Notes: generated by a model from the sequence alone, not told the origin. Numbered from the stretch's first letter, positions 1 through 6,601 are shown. The stretch is 7,263 nucleotides of DNA from Bacillota bacterium (GCA_021820805.1 JAKADF010000155.1:1-7263); one strand, 5' to 3'. Program-made: numbers and translations.

Positions 1-462
1 TTGTCTGTATGTCTGCCAAACGGGCGTACAGCACAGCGAGAGGTCGTATATCATCCCGGGGCGGTAGCCGTATTGGCAGAACCGGAACCCGGGAAAATCG
101 TTTTGGTACAGCAATTTCGTAAACCAGTAGAACAAGCGTTAATTGAAATTCCTGCAGGCAAACTTGAACCGGGTGAGAATCCGTATGATGCTGCAATACG
201 GGAATTACAAGAAGAGACTGGGTATGTAACGGATGAAATAAAGCTAGTCTATTCCTTTTACACGAGTCCGGGGTTTGCGAATGAAAAAATATATTTATAC
301 TATGCAACAAAACTTAGGATTGGGCAGGCTTCTCCGGATGAGGATGAGTTTGTTGATGCCGTAACATATCAAAAAGCTGATATAGAGGAACTTCTAGAAA
401 AAGGACAAGTTCAAGATGCCAAAACATTGATTGGTTTGCTTTGGTGGTGTAAAAAGGAGTGA
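1..462 (+). CDS. nudF: ADP-ribose pyrophosphatase, Nudix family (5'-truncated by window)
   Basis: Nudix hydrolase expected to split ADP-ribose into AMP and ribose 5-phosphate in the cytoplasm. Of the 153 visible residues, 53-75 form a complete Nudix box (G53, five residues, E59, seven residues, R67-E68-L69, E71-E72, G74). This helix binds the catalytic divalent cations. A proline at residue 90 (SPG), 16 residues after G74, is the known marker of the ADP-ribose pyrophosphatase subgroup. The IEIPAGK stretch before the box and DAKT near the C-terminus also fit NudF. Family members are about 180 residues, and the reading frame is open to base 1, so roughly 30 N-terminal residues are probably missing. 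The TTG at base 1 is most likely an internal leucine codon rather than a start. The stop codon overlaps the ribosome binding site of the next gene, which indicates an operon. The subgroup call is firm; the substrate is inferred from family knowledge. Confidence 0.88.
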   Translation: MSVCLPNGRTAQREVVYHPGAVAVLAEPEPGKIVLVQQFRKPVEQALIEIPAGKLEPGENPYDAAIRELQEETGYVTDEIKLVYSFYTSPGFANEKIYLYYATKLRIGQASPDEDEFVDAVTYQKADIEELLEKGQVQDAKTLIGLLWWCKKE

Positions 463-468
463 CATTTA

Positions 469-1635
469 ATGACAACATATTTTGCAGATTTCCATATTCA
501 TATTGGTCGGTCACAAGGTAAACCAGTCAAAATGGCGGCTGCGCCATCTCTTACATTGCCGAATTTACTAGATCATTCAAAAAATCTTAAAGGGTTGGAT
601 GTAGTTACTGTTATTGATGGAGTTTGCACAGGTGTACAAAAAGACATCAAACAAATGATTGATGAAGGCAAAATGATTCTTCAACCTGGCGGCGGGTATC
701 TGTATGAAAATGGATTACTTGTATTGCTAGGTTCTGAAATTGAAATTGCTGGTCCGAATGGTGGTGCAGCACATTTTGGTTGTTGGATGCCTACCCTCGA
801 AGCCGCAAGTGATTTTTCAAAATGGCTTTCAACTGTGCAAAAAAATGTATCACTCTCGTCTCAAATGGCGCGAACGGACGCATTCACTTTACAAAAAGAA
901 GTTATGGATCGCGATGGCATATTCATCATTCATCACGCATTTACCCCGCACAAAGGAATATATGGAAACTGTGTTTCAAAACTTGGCGATATGTTAGATA
1001 TGTCGTTAGTTGATGCGCTAGAACTTGGTTTGAGTGCAGACACGGATATGGCGGACTGTATTTCGGAAATTAAAGATCTTACTTTTATTTCTGATTCGGA
1101 TGCTCACTCGCTTCCGAAAATTGCTCGCGAATATAACAAGATAGAGATTCCATCCCTGACATTTCGTGAAATACAGCATTGTTTTGCAAGGACGAATGGC
1201 AGAGGAGTTGTTGCAAATTATGGGCTGTTACCAACACTCGGGAAGTATCATCGGAGTTTTTGTTTGAATTGTGAACAAACATGGCCGATTGGTGCATCGG
1301 CGTGTTCTTGCGGCAGCACAAAACGCGTTAAGGGTGTTTTTGATAGATTGCTAGAGGTAAGGGATAGGGAAACAGCGATACATCCGGGGCATCGCCCACA
1401 ATATGTCTATCAGGTCCCGCTTGAATTTATTCCAGGCATCGGAAAGAAAACATTGCAAAAACTTCTCGACGCATTCGGAACGGAGATGGCTGTACTCCAC
1501 AGGGCAACAGTTGATGAGTTAGCACTTGTAGTCGGGGAAATACTAGCGAAACGCATTGATGACGCAAGAACCGGCAGAATACATGTTATCGACGGCGGCG
1601 GCGGAATCTATGGAAAGATTGATATGAGCGTATAA
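469..1635 (+). CDS. yqxK: Endonuclease Q-like PHP-domain DNA repair nuclease (YqxK family)
   Basis: A 388-residue protein of the YqxK/EndoQ family. Characterised members (Thermococcus, Bacillus pumilus) cut DNA on the 5' side of uracil, hypoxanthine, xanthine and abasic sites. The N-terminal PHP metal-binding fold shows H9-x-H11, E90 and E92 (GSEIE), H102, H155-H156, H161 and the SDSDAHS motif with D209, D211 and H213. A small zinc-binding insert follows: C265-x2-C268 and C279-x-C281. The C-terminus has a helix-hairpin-helix-like DNA-binding motif, PGIGKKT at 322-328. All three modules and the expected metal ligands are present, so the enzyme looks intact. The ATG at 469 is supported by AAGGAGT at 454-460, which overlaps the nudF stop at an 8-base spacing. 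The gene is therefore co-transcribed and possibly translationally coupled to nudF. Function is inferred from family knowledge; an older generic name would be 'PHP-domain phosphoesterase'. Confidence 0.85.
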   Translation: MTTYFADFHIHIGRSQGKPVKMAAAPSLTLPNLLDHSKNLKGLDVVTVIDGVCTGVQKDIKQMIDEGKMILQPGGGYLYENGLLVLLGSEIEIAGPNGGAAHFGCWMPTLEAASDFSKWLSTVQKNVSLSSQMARTDAFTLQKEVMDRDGIFIIHHAFTPHKGIYGNCVSKLGDMLDMSLVDALELGLSADTDMADCISEIKDLTFISDSDAHSLPKIAREYNKIEIPSLTFREIQHCFARTNGRGVVANYGLLPTLGKYHRSFCLNCEQTWPIGASACSCGSTKRVKGVFDRLLEVRDRETAIHPGHRPQYVYQVPLEFIPGIGKKTLQKLLDAFGTEMAVLHRATVDELALVVGEILAKRIDDARTGRIHVIDGGGGIYGKIDMSV

Positions 1636-1658
1636 ACCGAAAGATCCTGTCATATAAA
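1630..1658 (+). promoter_or_regulatory. Candidate sigma-E-like promoter for spoIIM
   Basis: GTATAAA (1630-1636) and CATATAAA (1651-1658) are separated by 14 bases. They partly match the mother-cell sigma-E consensus, with -35 ending in ATATT and -10 CATACANT at 13-14 bases. The upstream element overlaps the yqxK stop codon. Transcription would begin near 1665-1667, directly before the hairpin at 1668-1717. B. subtilis spoIIM is known to be sigma-E dependent, which makes this position sensible. The match is imperfect, and TATAAA could also be read as a sigma-A -10 without a good -35 box. Confidence 0.33.
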
Positions 1659-1732
1659 TCTAGCAAAGGTTGTCCGAATAAAAGAAACTCATTCTCCCGT
1701 TTTTATATTCGGACACCATGCACAGACAGGAT
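1644..1732 (+). repeat. Nested inverted repeats / long hairpin in the spoIIM leader
   Basis: Two perfect inverted repeats are nested. The outer arms are ATCCTGTC (1644-1651) and GACAGGAT (1725-1732). The inner arms are TGTCCGAATA (1671-1680) and TATTCGGACA (1706-1715). The inner stem extends outward by GG/CC (1668-1669 with 1716-1717, T1670 bulged). It extends inward, past a small internal loop, by six further pairs (1683-1688 with 1699-1704, one of them G-U). This leaves a 10-base loop at 1689-1698. No T-run follows, so it does not look like a standard intrinsic terminator. It lies just ahead of the spoIIM ribosome binding site. It may be a leader RNA structure, a protein-binding site or a degenerate palindromic repeat. 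Confidence 0.7.
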
Positions 1733-1746
1733 GCTGGAGGTAATTT

Positions 1747-2397
1747 ATGAGGGCCGCTCTGCAACTTAACGGACGTATTCTTTACTATTCACAGTCTATC
1801 CGTCAGAAGTTACAGCCTCATTTACATTTATGGAGTTTTCTTTTGGCTGTTGTCATATGCGGGTTATTGTTTGGGGCTGTTATAGCAGGTGAACTAAACG
1901 CTGGTGATACAATTATTTTAGCAAATGCTGTGTCCCATTTGCTTTCTGCCATTACAGAGCATCAGTTAGCACCAGGTGCCGATTTATGGTGGCAGCGCGT
2001 TATACAGGACGGGCAAGTCCTAGCCTTGCTATGGCTGTTTGGTGTGTCTGTTATTGGGATACCCTTTATAGCAGTCACTTTATTTTTAAGGGCCTTCAGC
2101 ATTGGCTTTTCGGTGGGATTTACAGTCTTGCAGTTTGGCTGGAAAGGATTCTTTCTTTCTGGAATTATAATTTTTATGCATCAAATCATCACTATGGGAG
2201 CTTTATTGATTGCGGGTGGTGTGGCAATCCAATTCTCGACTCAAATTCTAGAACAGTCTTTACCTATACGCGCATTGCCATGGAGATTTGTGAAATATAC
2301 GTCTGTTTTCATTCTGTGTATGCTCTTTATCATGCTCGGTGCTGCAGTTCAAGCTTATCTTGGGCCAGCTATTGTTTCAGCAGTATTTGCAGAGTAA
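1747..2397 (+). CDS. spoIIM: Stage II sporulation protein M
   Basis: A 216-residue polytopic membrane protein matching SpoIIM (DUF95 family, about 214 residues in B. subtilis). SpoIIM is part of the mother-cell DMP complex (SpoIID, SpoIIM, SpoIIP) that remodels septal peptidoglycan and drives engulfment of the forespore. It is thought to localise SpoIIP and SpoIID. Hydrophobic segments lie at about 28-48, 91-112, 115-130, 134-165 and 184-208. Family landmarks visible include the LFGAVIAG segment at 41-48, the GVSVIGIPFI segment at 99-108 and the FSVGFTV segment at 121-127. The ATG at 1747 has GGAGG at 1736-1740, six bases upstream. The gene follows a structured 111-base gap with a possible sporulation promoter, so it may start its own transcript. 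The next gene begins 19 bases downstream. Length and topology are normal. Confidence 0.9.
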   Translation: MRAALQLNGRILYYSQSIRQKLQPHLHLWSFLLAVVICGLLFGAVIAGELNAGDTIILANAVSHLLSAITEHQLAPGADLWWQRVIQDGQVLALLWLFGVSVIGIPFIAVTLFLRAFSIGFSVGFTVLQFGWKGFFLSGIIIFMHQIITMGALLIAGGVAIQFSTQILEQSLPIRALPWRFVKYTSVFILCMLFIMLGAAVQAYLGPAIVSAVFAE

Positions 2398-2416
2398 AAG
2401 GGGTATCTGTTCGATT

Positions 2417-2752
2417 GTGAAAAATGAAACCAAGCAGTTTACGTACCGAAATGAATCGTTTATCTGTTCAAATTGCGGGAAAGAAGTTTTGCCTGCCTCA
2501 AAATCATGTCGTAATCATTGCCCTTTTTGCTTACACTCTATGCATCTTGATATTTTTCCAGGAGACAGAGGCGCAAATTGCGGCGGGGTCATGAGGCCTG
2601 TTTCAATCGAATATCATTCAAAAAAAGGGTATCAGGTTATTCATCGATGTTTGAAATGCAATTATCAAACGAAGAACGTTTTGAATATGGAAGATAAAGT
2701 TCAGCCTGATTCCATGCAAGCTGTTCTACAATTAATGAAACATCCGGAGTAA
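2417..2752 (+). CDS. RNHCP-domain zinc-ribbon-like protein
   Basis: A small Cys-rich protein of 111 residues from the GTG at 2417. It matches the RNHCP family, named after its conserved Arg-Asn-His-Cys-Pro motif, here at residues 32-36. Cysteine pairs C17-x2-C20, C35-x2-C38 and C78-x2-C81, with C31 and C55 in addition, suggest one or two zinc sites. The segments YRNESFICSNCG (10-21), NHCPFCLHS (33-41) and PGDRGANCGG (48-57) are typical of the family. Molecular function is unknown to me. Nucleic-acid or protein binding is only a guess from the zinc-ribbon look. An ATG at 2339 in the same frame lies inside spoIIM and lacks a family-like extension, so I prefer GTG 2417. AAAAGGGG at 2396-2403 would be its ribosome binding site, although 13 bases is a long spacing. 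The gene lies 19 bases after spoIIM and is probably co-transcribed with it. Confidence 0.8.
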   Translation: MKNETKQFTYRNESFICSNCGKEVLPASKSCRNHCPFCLHSMHLDIFPGDRGANCGGVMRPVSIEYHSKKGYQVIHRCLKCNYQTKNVLNMEDKVQPDSMQAVLQLMKHPE

Positions 2753-2773
2753 CAACAAGGGATGGTGGCTTTT

Positions 2774-3019
2774 GTGGAAAGCAATCGTTCAGTATTTGTG
2801 CGCACCTTTTTGATTGTAATCGTTCTTTCGATTGTATTTTTCGGATTGCTTGCTTTAGAGCGAACAGGTCTTCAACACGCCGGTGAAGGCATGTACAGCA
2901 CACCGACCCCGCCATACATCTCGGTATTTTTACATCACTCAATTCATCCAATCCGCCCTTTTGATTTTATAGATAGGAACATAAATCATATTGTATCTTT
3001 TTGGACATGTGGAAATTAA
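2774..3019 (+). CDS. Small single-span membrane protein, YqzK/DUF4227-like
   Basis: An 81-residue protein from GTG 2774, or 85 residues from ATG 2762. One hydrophobic segment at about 11-28 follows a short N-terminus carrying R5 and R10. A Pro/His-rich, probably extracytoplasmic tail of some 50 residues ends in FWTCGN. Size, single membrane span and position just upstream of xerD match YqzK (DUF4227) of Bacillus, whose function is unknown to me. The assignment rests mainly on synteny and shape, because sequence conservation is weak by eye. The start is uncertain: AAGGG (2757-2761) directly touches ATG 2762, which is too close, whereas GGATGGTGG (2760-2768) lies five bases before GTG 2774. The gene lies 21 bases after the RNHCP gene, in the same apparent operon. 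It could alternatively be a lineage-specific membrane protein. Confidence 0.55.
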   Translation: MESNRSVFVRTFLIVIVLSIVFFGLLALERTGLQHAGEGMYSTPTPPYISVFLHHSIHPIRPFDFIDRNINHIVSFWTCGN

Positions 3020-3128
3020 TGTAAATCATTTCTCAATCGACGTCGTTTATAGCAGGAATTCGGCAATTATTGTTGAATACTTGTAACAACTAAGTGGGGA
3101 CGTCAAAGGAAATGAAGGGGCTTTATGC
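3020..3128 (+). other. Intergenic gap upstream of xerD
   Basis: This 109-base gap holds the xerD ribosome binding site (AAGGGG, 3115-3120, eight bases before the ATG). It also holds an 8-base perfect palindrome CGACGTCG (3038-3045) and a second copy of its GACGTC core (3099-3104). I find no convincing sigma-A promoter, terminator or small gene. It may contain a promoter for the xerD-deoB-dacF run that I cannot recognise. Confidence 0.4.
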
Positions 3129-4013
3129 ATGCAGGATTGGATTTTACGCTTTGTAAATTATTTATCGGATGAACGGGGATTGTCAACAAATACTCTTGAA
3201 TCGTATGAACGTGATCTACAAGCTTTTTTTGTTTATACAAGAGAATTTGAATTATCGTTTACAGATATAAATCAGTATCATATTTCGGCGTATTTATCTT
3301 ATTTACATAAGTCTGGGAAAGCCAATGCAACGATTTCTCGAAGCCTGGCAAGTTTACGGTCTTTCTATCGTTATCTCATTGCAGAAAATGTATTAAATCA
3401 TGATCCTACTATGCAAATTGAGACCCCCAAAATTGAAAAAAGGTTACCACAGGTATTATCTGTTTATGAAATCGAACGGCTTATGAGTGCTCCTGATACA
3501 AGTTCTCCTGCCGGAAAACGTGATCAGGCAATGTTAGAATTACTGTATGCTACAGGGATTCGGGTTAGTGAACTGGTATCGATTCAAGTTCAGGATATAA
3601 ACCTAACGTCCGGGTTTTTGCGTTGTATGGGAAAAGGCTCAAAGGAAAGAATTATTCCTATCGGCGAAATGGCTGTCAAAGCAACAACGTTGTATGTAGA
3701 GTTTAGCCGGAATTTGCTTGTAAAGAGTCCTTTGGAATATGCTTTGTTTTTGAACCACCACGGTACGGGTATGTCTCGTCAAGGTTTTTGGAAAATATTA
3801 AAAAAATACGCAAAGGAATCAGGGATTGTAAAAGATATTACTCCTCATACACTTCGCCATTCTTTTGCTACACACTTGCTTGAACGGGGAGCCGATTTAA
3901 GGTCTGTTCAAGAAATGCTAGGGCATGCGGATATTTCGACTACTCAGATTTATACGCAGGTTACGCGAGGAAGGCTTAAGGAAGTATATGCCGCTGCACA
4001 TCCACGCGCATAG
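3129..4013 (+). CDS. xerD: Site-specific tyrosine recombinase XerD
   Basis: A 294-residue tyrosine recombinase. With XerC (CodV in B. subtilis) it resolves chromosome dimers at the dif site near the replication terminus. The N-terminal SAM-like core-binding domain spans about 1-88 and includes RFVNYLSDERGLSTNT. The C-terminal catalytic domain spans about 105-290. All active-site residues are visible: R145 (GIRVSEL), K169 (GKGSKER), H240 and R243 (TPHTLRHSFATHLL), H266 (LGHADIS) and the nucleophile Y275 (QIYT). Length and motif spacing match XerD orthologues (about 296-298 residues). I choose XerD over XerC because it is next to deoB and downstream of spoIIM; XerC usually sits near hslV/codY in this phylum. 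The ATG at 3129 has AAGGGG at 3115-3120. An overlapping ATG at 3125 is out of frame. Nothing suggests a mobile-element integrase. Confidence 0.93.
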   Translation: MQDWILRFVNYLSDERGLSTNTLESYERDLQAFFVYTREFELSFTDINQYHISAYLSYLHKSGKANATISRSLASLRSFYRYLIAENVLNHDPTMQIETPKIEKRLPQVLSVYEIERLMSAPDTSSPAGKRDQAMLELLYATGIRVSELVSIQVQDINLTSGFLRCMGKGSKERIIPIGEMAVKATTLYVEFSRNLLVKSPLEYALFLNHHGTGMSRQGFWKILKKYAKESGIVKDITPHTLRHSFATHLLERGADLRSVQEMLGHADISTTQIYTQVTRGRLKEVYAAAHPRA

Positions 4014-4071
4014 GAACTAGATTCGGAGCAAAATATGAATTTGACTGCACTCACTGGAAAGAGGGACTTTT

Positions 4072-5265
4072 GTGATTCAAAAGCGAAGGTTTATTTGGAT
4101 TGTCTTGGATAGTGTAGGGATTGGAGCAGCGCCAGATGCGTCAAGGTATGGCCATTCCGATGAAATGAGTCATACACTTAAGCATTGTGCAGAGTCCGTT
4201 GACGGATTGAAGGCACCTAATCTTGAAAAAATGGGCCTCGGTTGTATTGATTCAATTCCTGGTTTAAATTGCGGCGAAAATGTTGCTGGAGCATTTGGAA
4301 AGATGAGGGAAAGGTCTCATGGGAAAGATACCACAAACGGACACTGGGAGTTCGTTGGTGTTGTGCTTGAACAGGATTTGCCAGTTTATCCGACCGGGTT
4401 CCCGGAAGAAATAATTAGTCAGTTTGAAGCTTACACAGGTAAACAAGTTCTCTGCAACGCGCCTGCTTCCGGAACGGTCGTTATTGAGGAATATGGGGAA
4501 GAACATTTGCGTTCAGGGTGTCCAATTGTATATACATCCGCAGACAGCGTTTTTCAGGTTGCTGCACATGAAGACATAATTCCTGTAGAAACTTTGTACG
4601 ATTGGTGTCAATATGCAAGAAAGATACTTTCAGGTAGGCATGCTGTTGGACGTGTTATTGCAAGACCTTTTACAGGAAAAGTTGGCGAATTTGTCCGCAC
4701 ACATAACCGAAAGGATTTTTCGCTTACTTTTGGCAATACGGTTCTAAATGAGCTGGAGAATGCGGGAATTCCTGTTACCGGGATAGGCAAGATTGGAGAT
4801 ATTTACGGCGGATCCGGTATAAAAACCGCTGTACACACCCACAACAATCGTGATGGTATGTTGAGAGTAATGGACCAAATGCACGTTCAAGATTGCGGTT
4901 TAATTTATGCAAATTTAGTAGATTTTGACTCGCTGTACGGTCATCGGAATAATCCCGTTGGATTCGCTCGAGCAATTGAGGACTTTGATATACAGCTTGG
5001 TGAATTACTATCGAAAGTTATGCCATCGGACATTGTATGCATTACAGCAGACCATGGGTGTGATCCGACAACGCCCGGTACGGACCATTCACGCGAGTGG
5101 GTACCGATTTTAATGTGGCATAGAGGAATGAGCAGCAAGATTCCGCTCGGGTGTCGAGACACTTTTGCAGATGTCGGTGCTACTTTAGCTGAATACTTTG
5201 GCGTAGCAAATCCGCGTGCAGGAACAAGTTTTTGGGCAGATGTGTCTAAAGACTTTTCCAGTTGA
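4072..5265 (+). CDS. deoB: Phosphopentomutase
   Basis: Phosphopentomutase (DeoB, also called Drm), 397 residues against about 394 in Bacillus. It interconverts ribose or deoxyribose 1-phosphate and 5-phosphate, linking nucleoside phosphorolysis to central metabolism. It belongs to the alkaline phosphatase superfamily and uses two metal ions (Mn2+). Visible active-site residues are D13 (VLDSVGIG), T87 in GKDTTNGHWE (equivalent to the phosphorylated Thr85 of the B. cereus enzyme), D158 (TSADSVFQ), D286 and H291 (DFDSLYGHR), D327-H328 (TADHG) and H339 (GTDHSRE). At position 89 the usual Thr or Ser is Asn. The start is GTG 4072, with AGAGGG at 4060-4065 placed six bases upstream. It lies 58 bases after xerD and 66 before dacF. 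The purine nucleoside phosphorylase gene that follows drm in B. subtilis is absent here. Confidence 0.95.
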   Translation: MIQKRRFIWIVLDSVGIGAAPDASRYGHSDEMSHTLKHCAESVDGLKAPNLEKMGLGCIDSIPGLNCGENVAGAFGKMRERSHGKDTTNGHWEFVGVVLEQDLPVYPTGFPEEIISQFEAYTGKQVLCNAPASGTVVIEEYGEEHLRSGCPIVYTSADSVFQVAAHEDIIPVETLYDWCQYARKILSGRHAVGRVIARPFTGKVGEFVRTHNRKDFSLTFGNTVLNELENAGIPVTGIGKIGDIYGGSGIKTAVHTHNNRDGMLRVMDQMHVQDCGLIYANLVDFDSLYGHRNNPVGFARAIEDFDIQLGELLSKVMPSDIVCITADHGCDPTTPGTDHSREWVPILMWHRGMSSKIPLGCRDTFADVGATLAEYFGVANPRAGTSFWADVSKDFSS

Positions 5266-5331
5266 AATAAAATAATACCTTTGCGTGCACAATAACCCTG
5301 AGATGTTGTAAGGATAAAGGGGGAAATAATT

Positions 5332-6588
5332 GTGCATCGAAGGTGGAAGTGCTTCTTATCAGTTTTTTGTTCGTCTGCAATCGCATTGTCAGCACTTTCA
5401 AGTACAGTGCAAACTGTCCGTGCGGATGTAATTCCTGGCATAAGAGGCGCATCGTCACAGGCAGATGGTTATAAAATACATGGCTCCAAATCAACTGATG
5501 CCCAGGTAGGGTTGGCAAAAGAAGCAAGATCAGCTGTAGTGATGGATTCGTTAACTGGGAAAGTGCTGTATGAAAAAGATGGCCATGAAAAACTGCCTAT
5601 GGCGAGTATTACTAAGATTATGACGATGTTACTTATTATGGAGGCAATTGACTGCGGACAACTGAAGTACTCAGATAGAGTAAAAGTATCCGAGTATGCT
5701 TCAAGTATGGGAGGTTCCCAAATCTTCCTTGAACCAGAAGAAATAATGACGGTCGAACAAATGCTTAAAGGGATTGCTGTAGCCTCAGCAAATGATGCTT
5801 GTGTCGCAATGGCGGAGCATTTGGATGGCTCTGAGGAAGCATTCGTTGCTCGAATGAACAAGAAGGCAAATGAACTAGGCATGGACGACACTCACTTTGT
5901 TAACTGCAATGGGTTACCTGCAAAAGATCATTACAGTTCAGCGCACGATATTGCAATCATGTCACGTGCCCTGCTATCCCATAAAGACATAACAAGGTTT
6001 ACGTCCGTTTATAGTGATTATTTACGAAAAGATACAGAAAATCCGCTGTGGTTGGTAAATACGAACAAACTTGTTCGATTTTATGAGGGTGTAGATGGGC
6101 TGAAAACGGGTTACACAGCGGAGGCCAAATATTGTTTATCAGCTACAGCTAAAAAGAATGGATTTCGTGTCATTGCAGTCGTTATGGGTGAACCAAAGCC
6201 TAAAGTTCGAAACGCTGAAGTGACAGGGTTATTGAATTGGAGCTTTAGCAATTATGAGACTAAAACCATATATAATCAGGGCGCAATTGTTTCAACAGCC
6301 CCTGTTAGCCATGGTGTGCATGAAACTGTAAATGTTTGTACGAAAGAACCAATTGGAATCATTCGAAAGCGCGGAAGCAAGGCCGAATACGAAACAAAAA
6401 TTGAACTTAATAAACTAAATGCTCCAGTAGTTAAAGGTCAGAAAGTTGGAGAAATAAAGGTATACGATGGAGAAGAGTGTGTTTCAAAAGCTCCATTATA
6501 TGCACAGACTAATGTAGCCAAATCTACATTTTTCCAGAGATTTGGAAAGACGATCAAAGGCATTGTTACATTTGGTTCAGCAAAATAA
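5332..6588 (+). CDS. dacF: D-alanyl-D-alanine carboxypeptidase, DacF-like penicillin-binding protein
   Basis: A 418-residue low-molecular-weight penicillin-binding protein (PBP5 type, S11 peptidase family). It removes the terminal D-Ala from peptidoglycan pentapeptides outside the membrane. Residues 1-31 form a signal peptide: R3, R4 and K6, a hydrophobic core at 8-23, and likely cleavage after VRA at 31. The serine-acylation triad is complete: S92-x-x-K95 (SITK), S152-x-N154 (SAN) and K258-T-G (KTG). A PBP5-type C-terminal domain follows at about 300-390. The last 20 residues (STFFQRFGKTIKGIVTF) can form the amphipathic membrane-anchoring helix. The start is GTG 5332, with AAAGGGGG at 5316-5323 eight bases upstream. 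The symbol rests on the deoB-adjacent position. B. subtilis DacF acts in sporulation, reducing cortex cross-linking in overlap with DacB. By sequence alone, DacA or DacB-like roles cannot be excluded. Confidence 0.88.
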   Translation: MHRRWKCFLSVFCSSAIALSALSSTVQTVRADVIPGIRGASSQADGYKIHGSKSTDAQVGLAKEARSAVVMDSLTGKVLYEKDGHEKLPMASITKIMTMLLIMEAIDCGQLKYSDRVKVSEYASSMGGSQIFLEPEEIMTVEQMLKGIAVASANDACVAMAEHLDGSEEAFVARMNKKANELGMDDTHFVNCNGLPAKDHYSSAHDIAIMSRALLSHKDITRFTSVYSDYLRKDTENPLWLVNTNKLVRFYEGVDGLKTGYTAEAKYCLSATAKKNGFRVIAVVMGEPKPKVRNAEVTGLLNWSFSNYETKTIYNQGAIVSTAPVSHGVHETVNVCTKEPIGIIRKRGSKAEYETKIELNKLNAPVVKGQKVGEIKVYDGEECVSKAPLYAQTNVAKSTFFQRFGKTIKGIVTFGSAK

Positions 6589-6601
6589 ATTTTTACAAAA
6601 C

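Noticed and set aside
2339..2416. Longer RNHCP protein beginning at ATG 2339 inside spoIIM.
   Set aside because: The extra 26 residues show no family resemblance and overlap the conserved end of SpoIIM. The RNHCP domain starts just after GTG 2417.
3038..3104. CGACGTCG palindrome and second GACGTC copy as an operator pair.
   Set aside because: The 6-8 base palindromes are 54 bases apart and match no operator I know, including the B. subtilis SOS box. They are recorded only as a note on the gap.
3112..3156. Short open frame (14 codons, starting ATG at 3112, preceded by AAAGGA) overlapping the xerD start, like a leader peptide.
   Set aside because: It is very short and overlaps a well-supported start in another frame. 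The purine-rich stretch ahead of it is explained by the xerD ribosome binding site region, and no attenuator structure accompanies it.
3129..4013. Tyrosine recombinase as an integrase of a mobile element.
   Set aside because: Length, motifs and the deoB neighbourhood match chromosomal XerD, and no attachment repeats or phage genes are nearby.
4034..4111. 25-codon open frame starting ATG at 4034 and running into deoB out of frame.
   Set aside because: It has no ribosome binding site, and the overlap with deoB makes chance the simpler explanation.
4941..5527. Minus-strand open frames across deoB and dacF (for example 4941-5441 and 5246-5527).
   Set aside because: They lie opposite strongly supported genes, have no recognisable domains or start signals, and their composition reflects the antisense of those genes.
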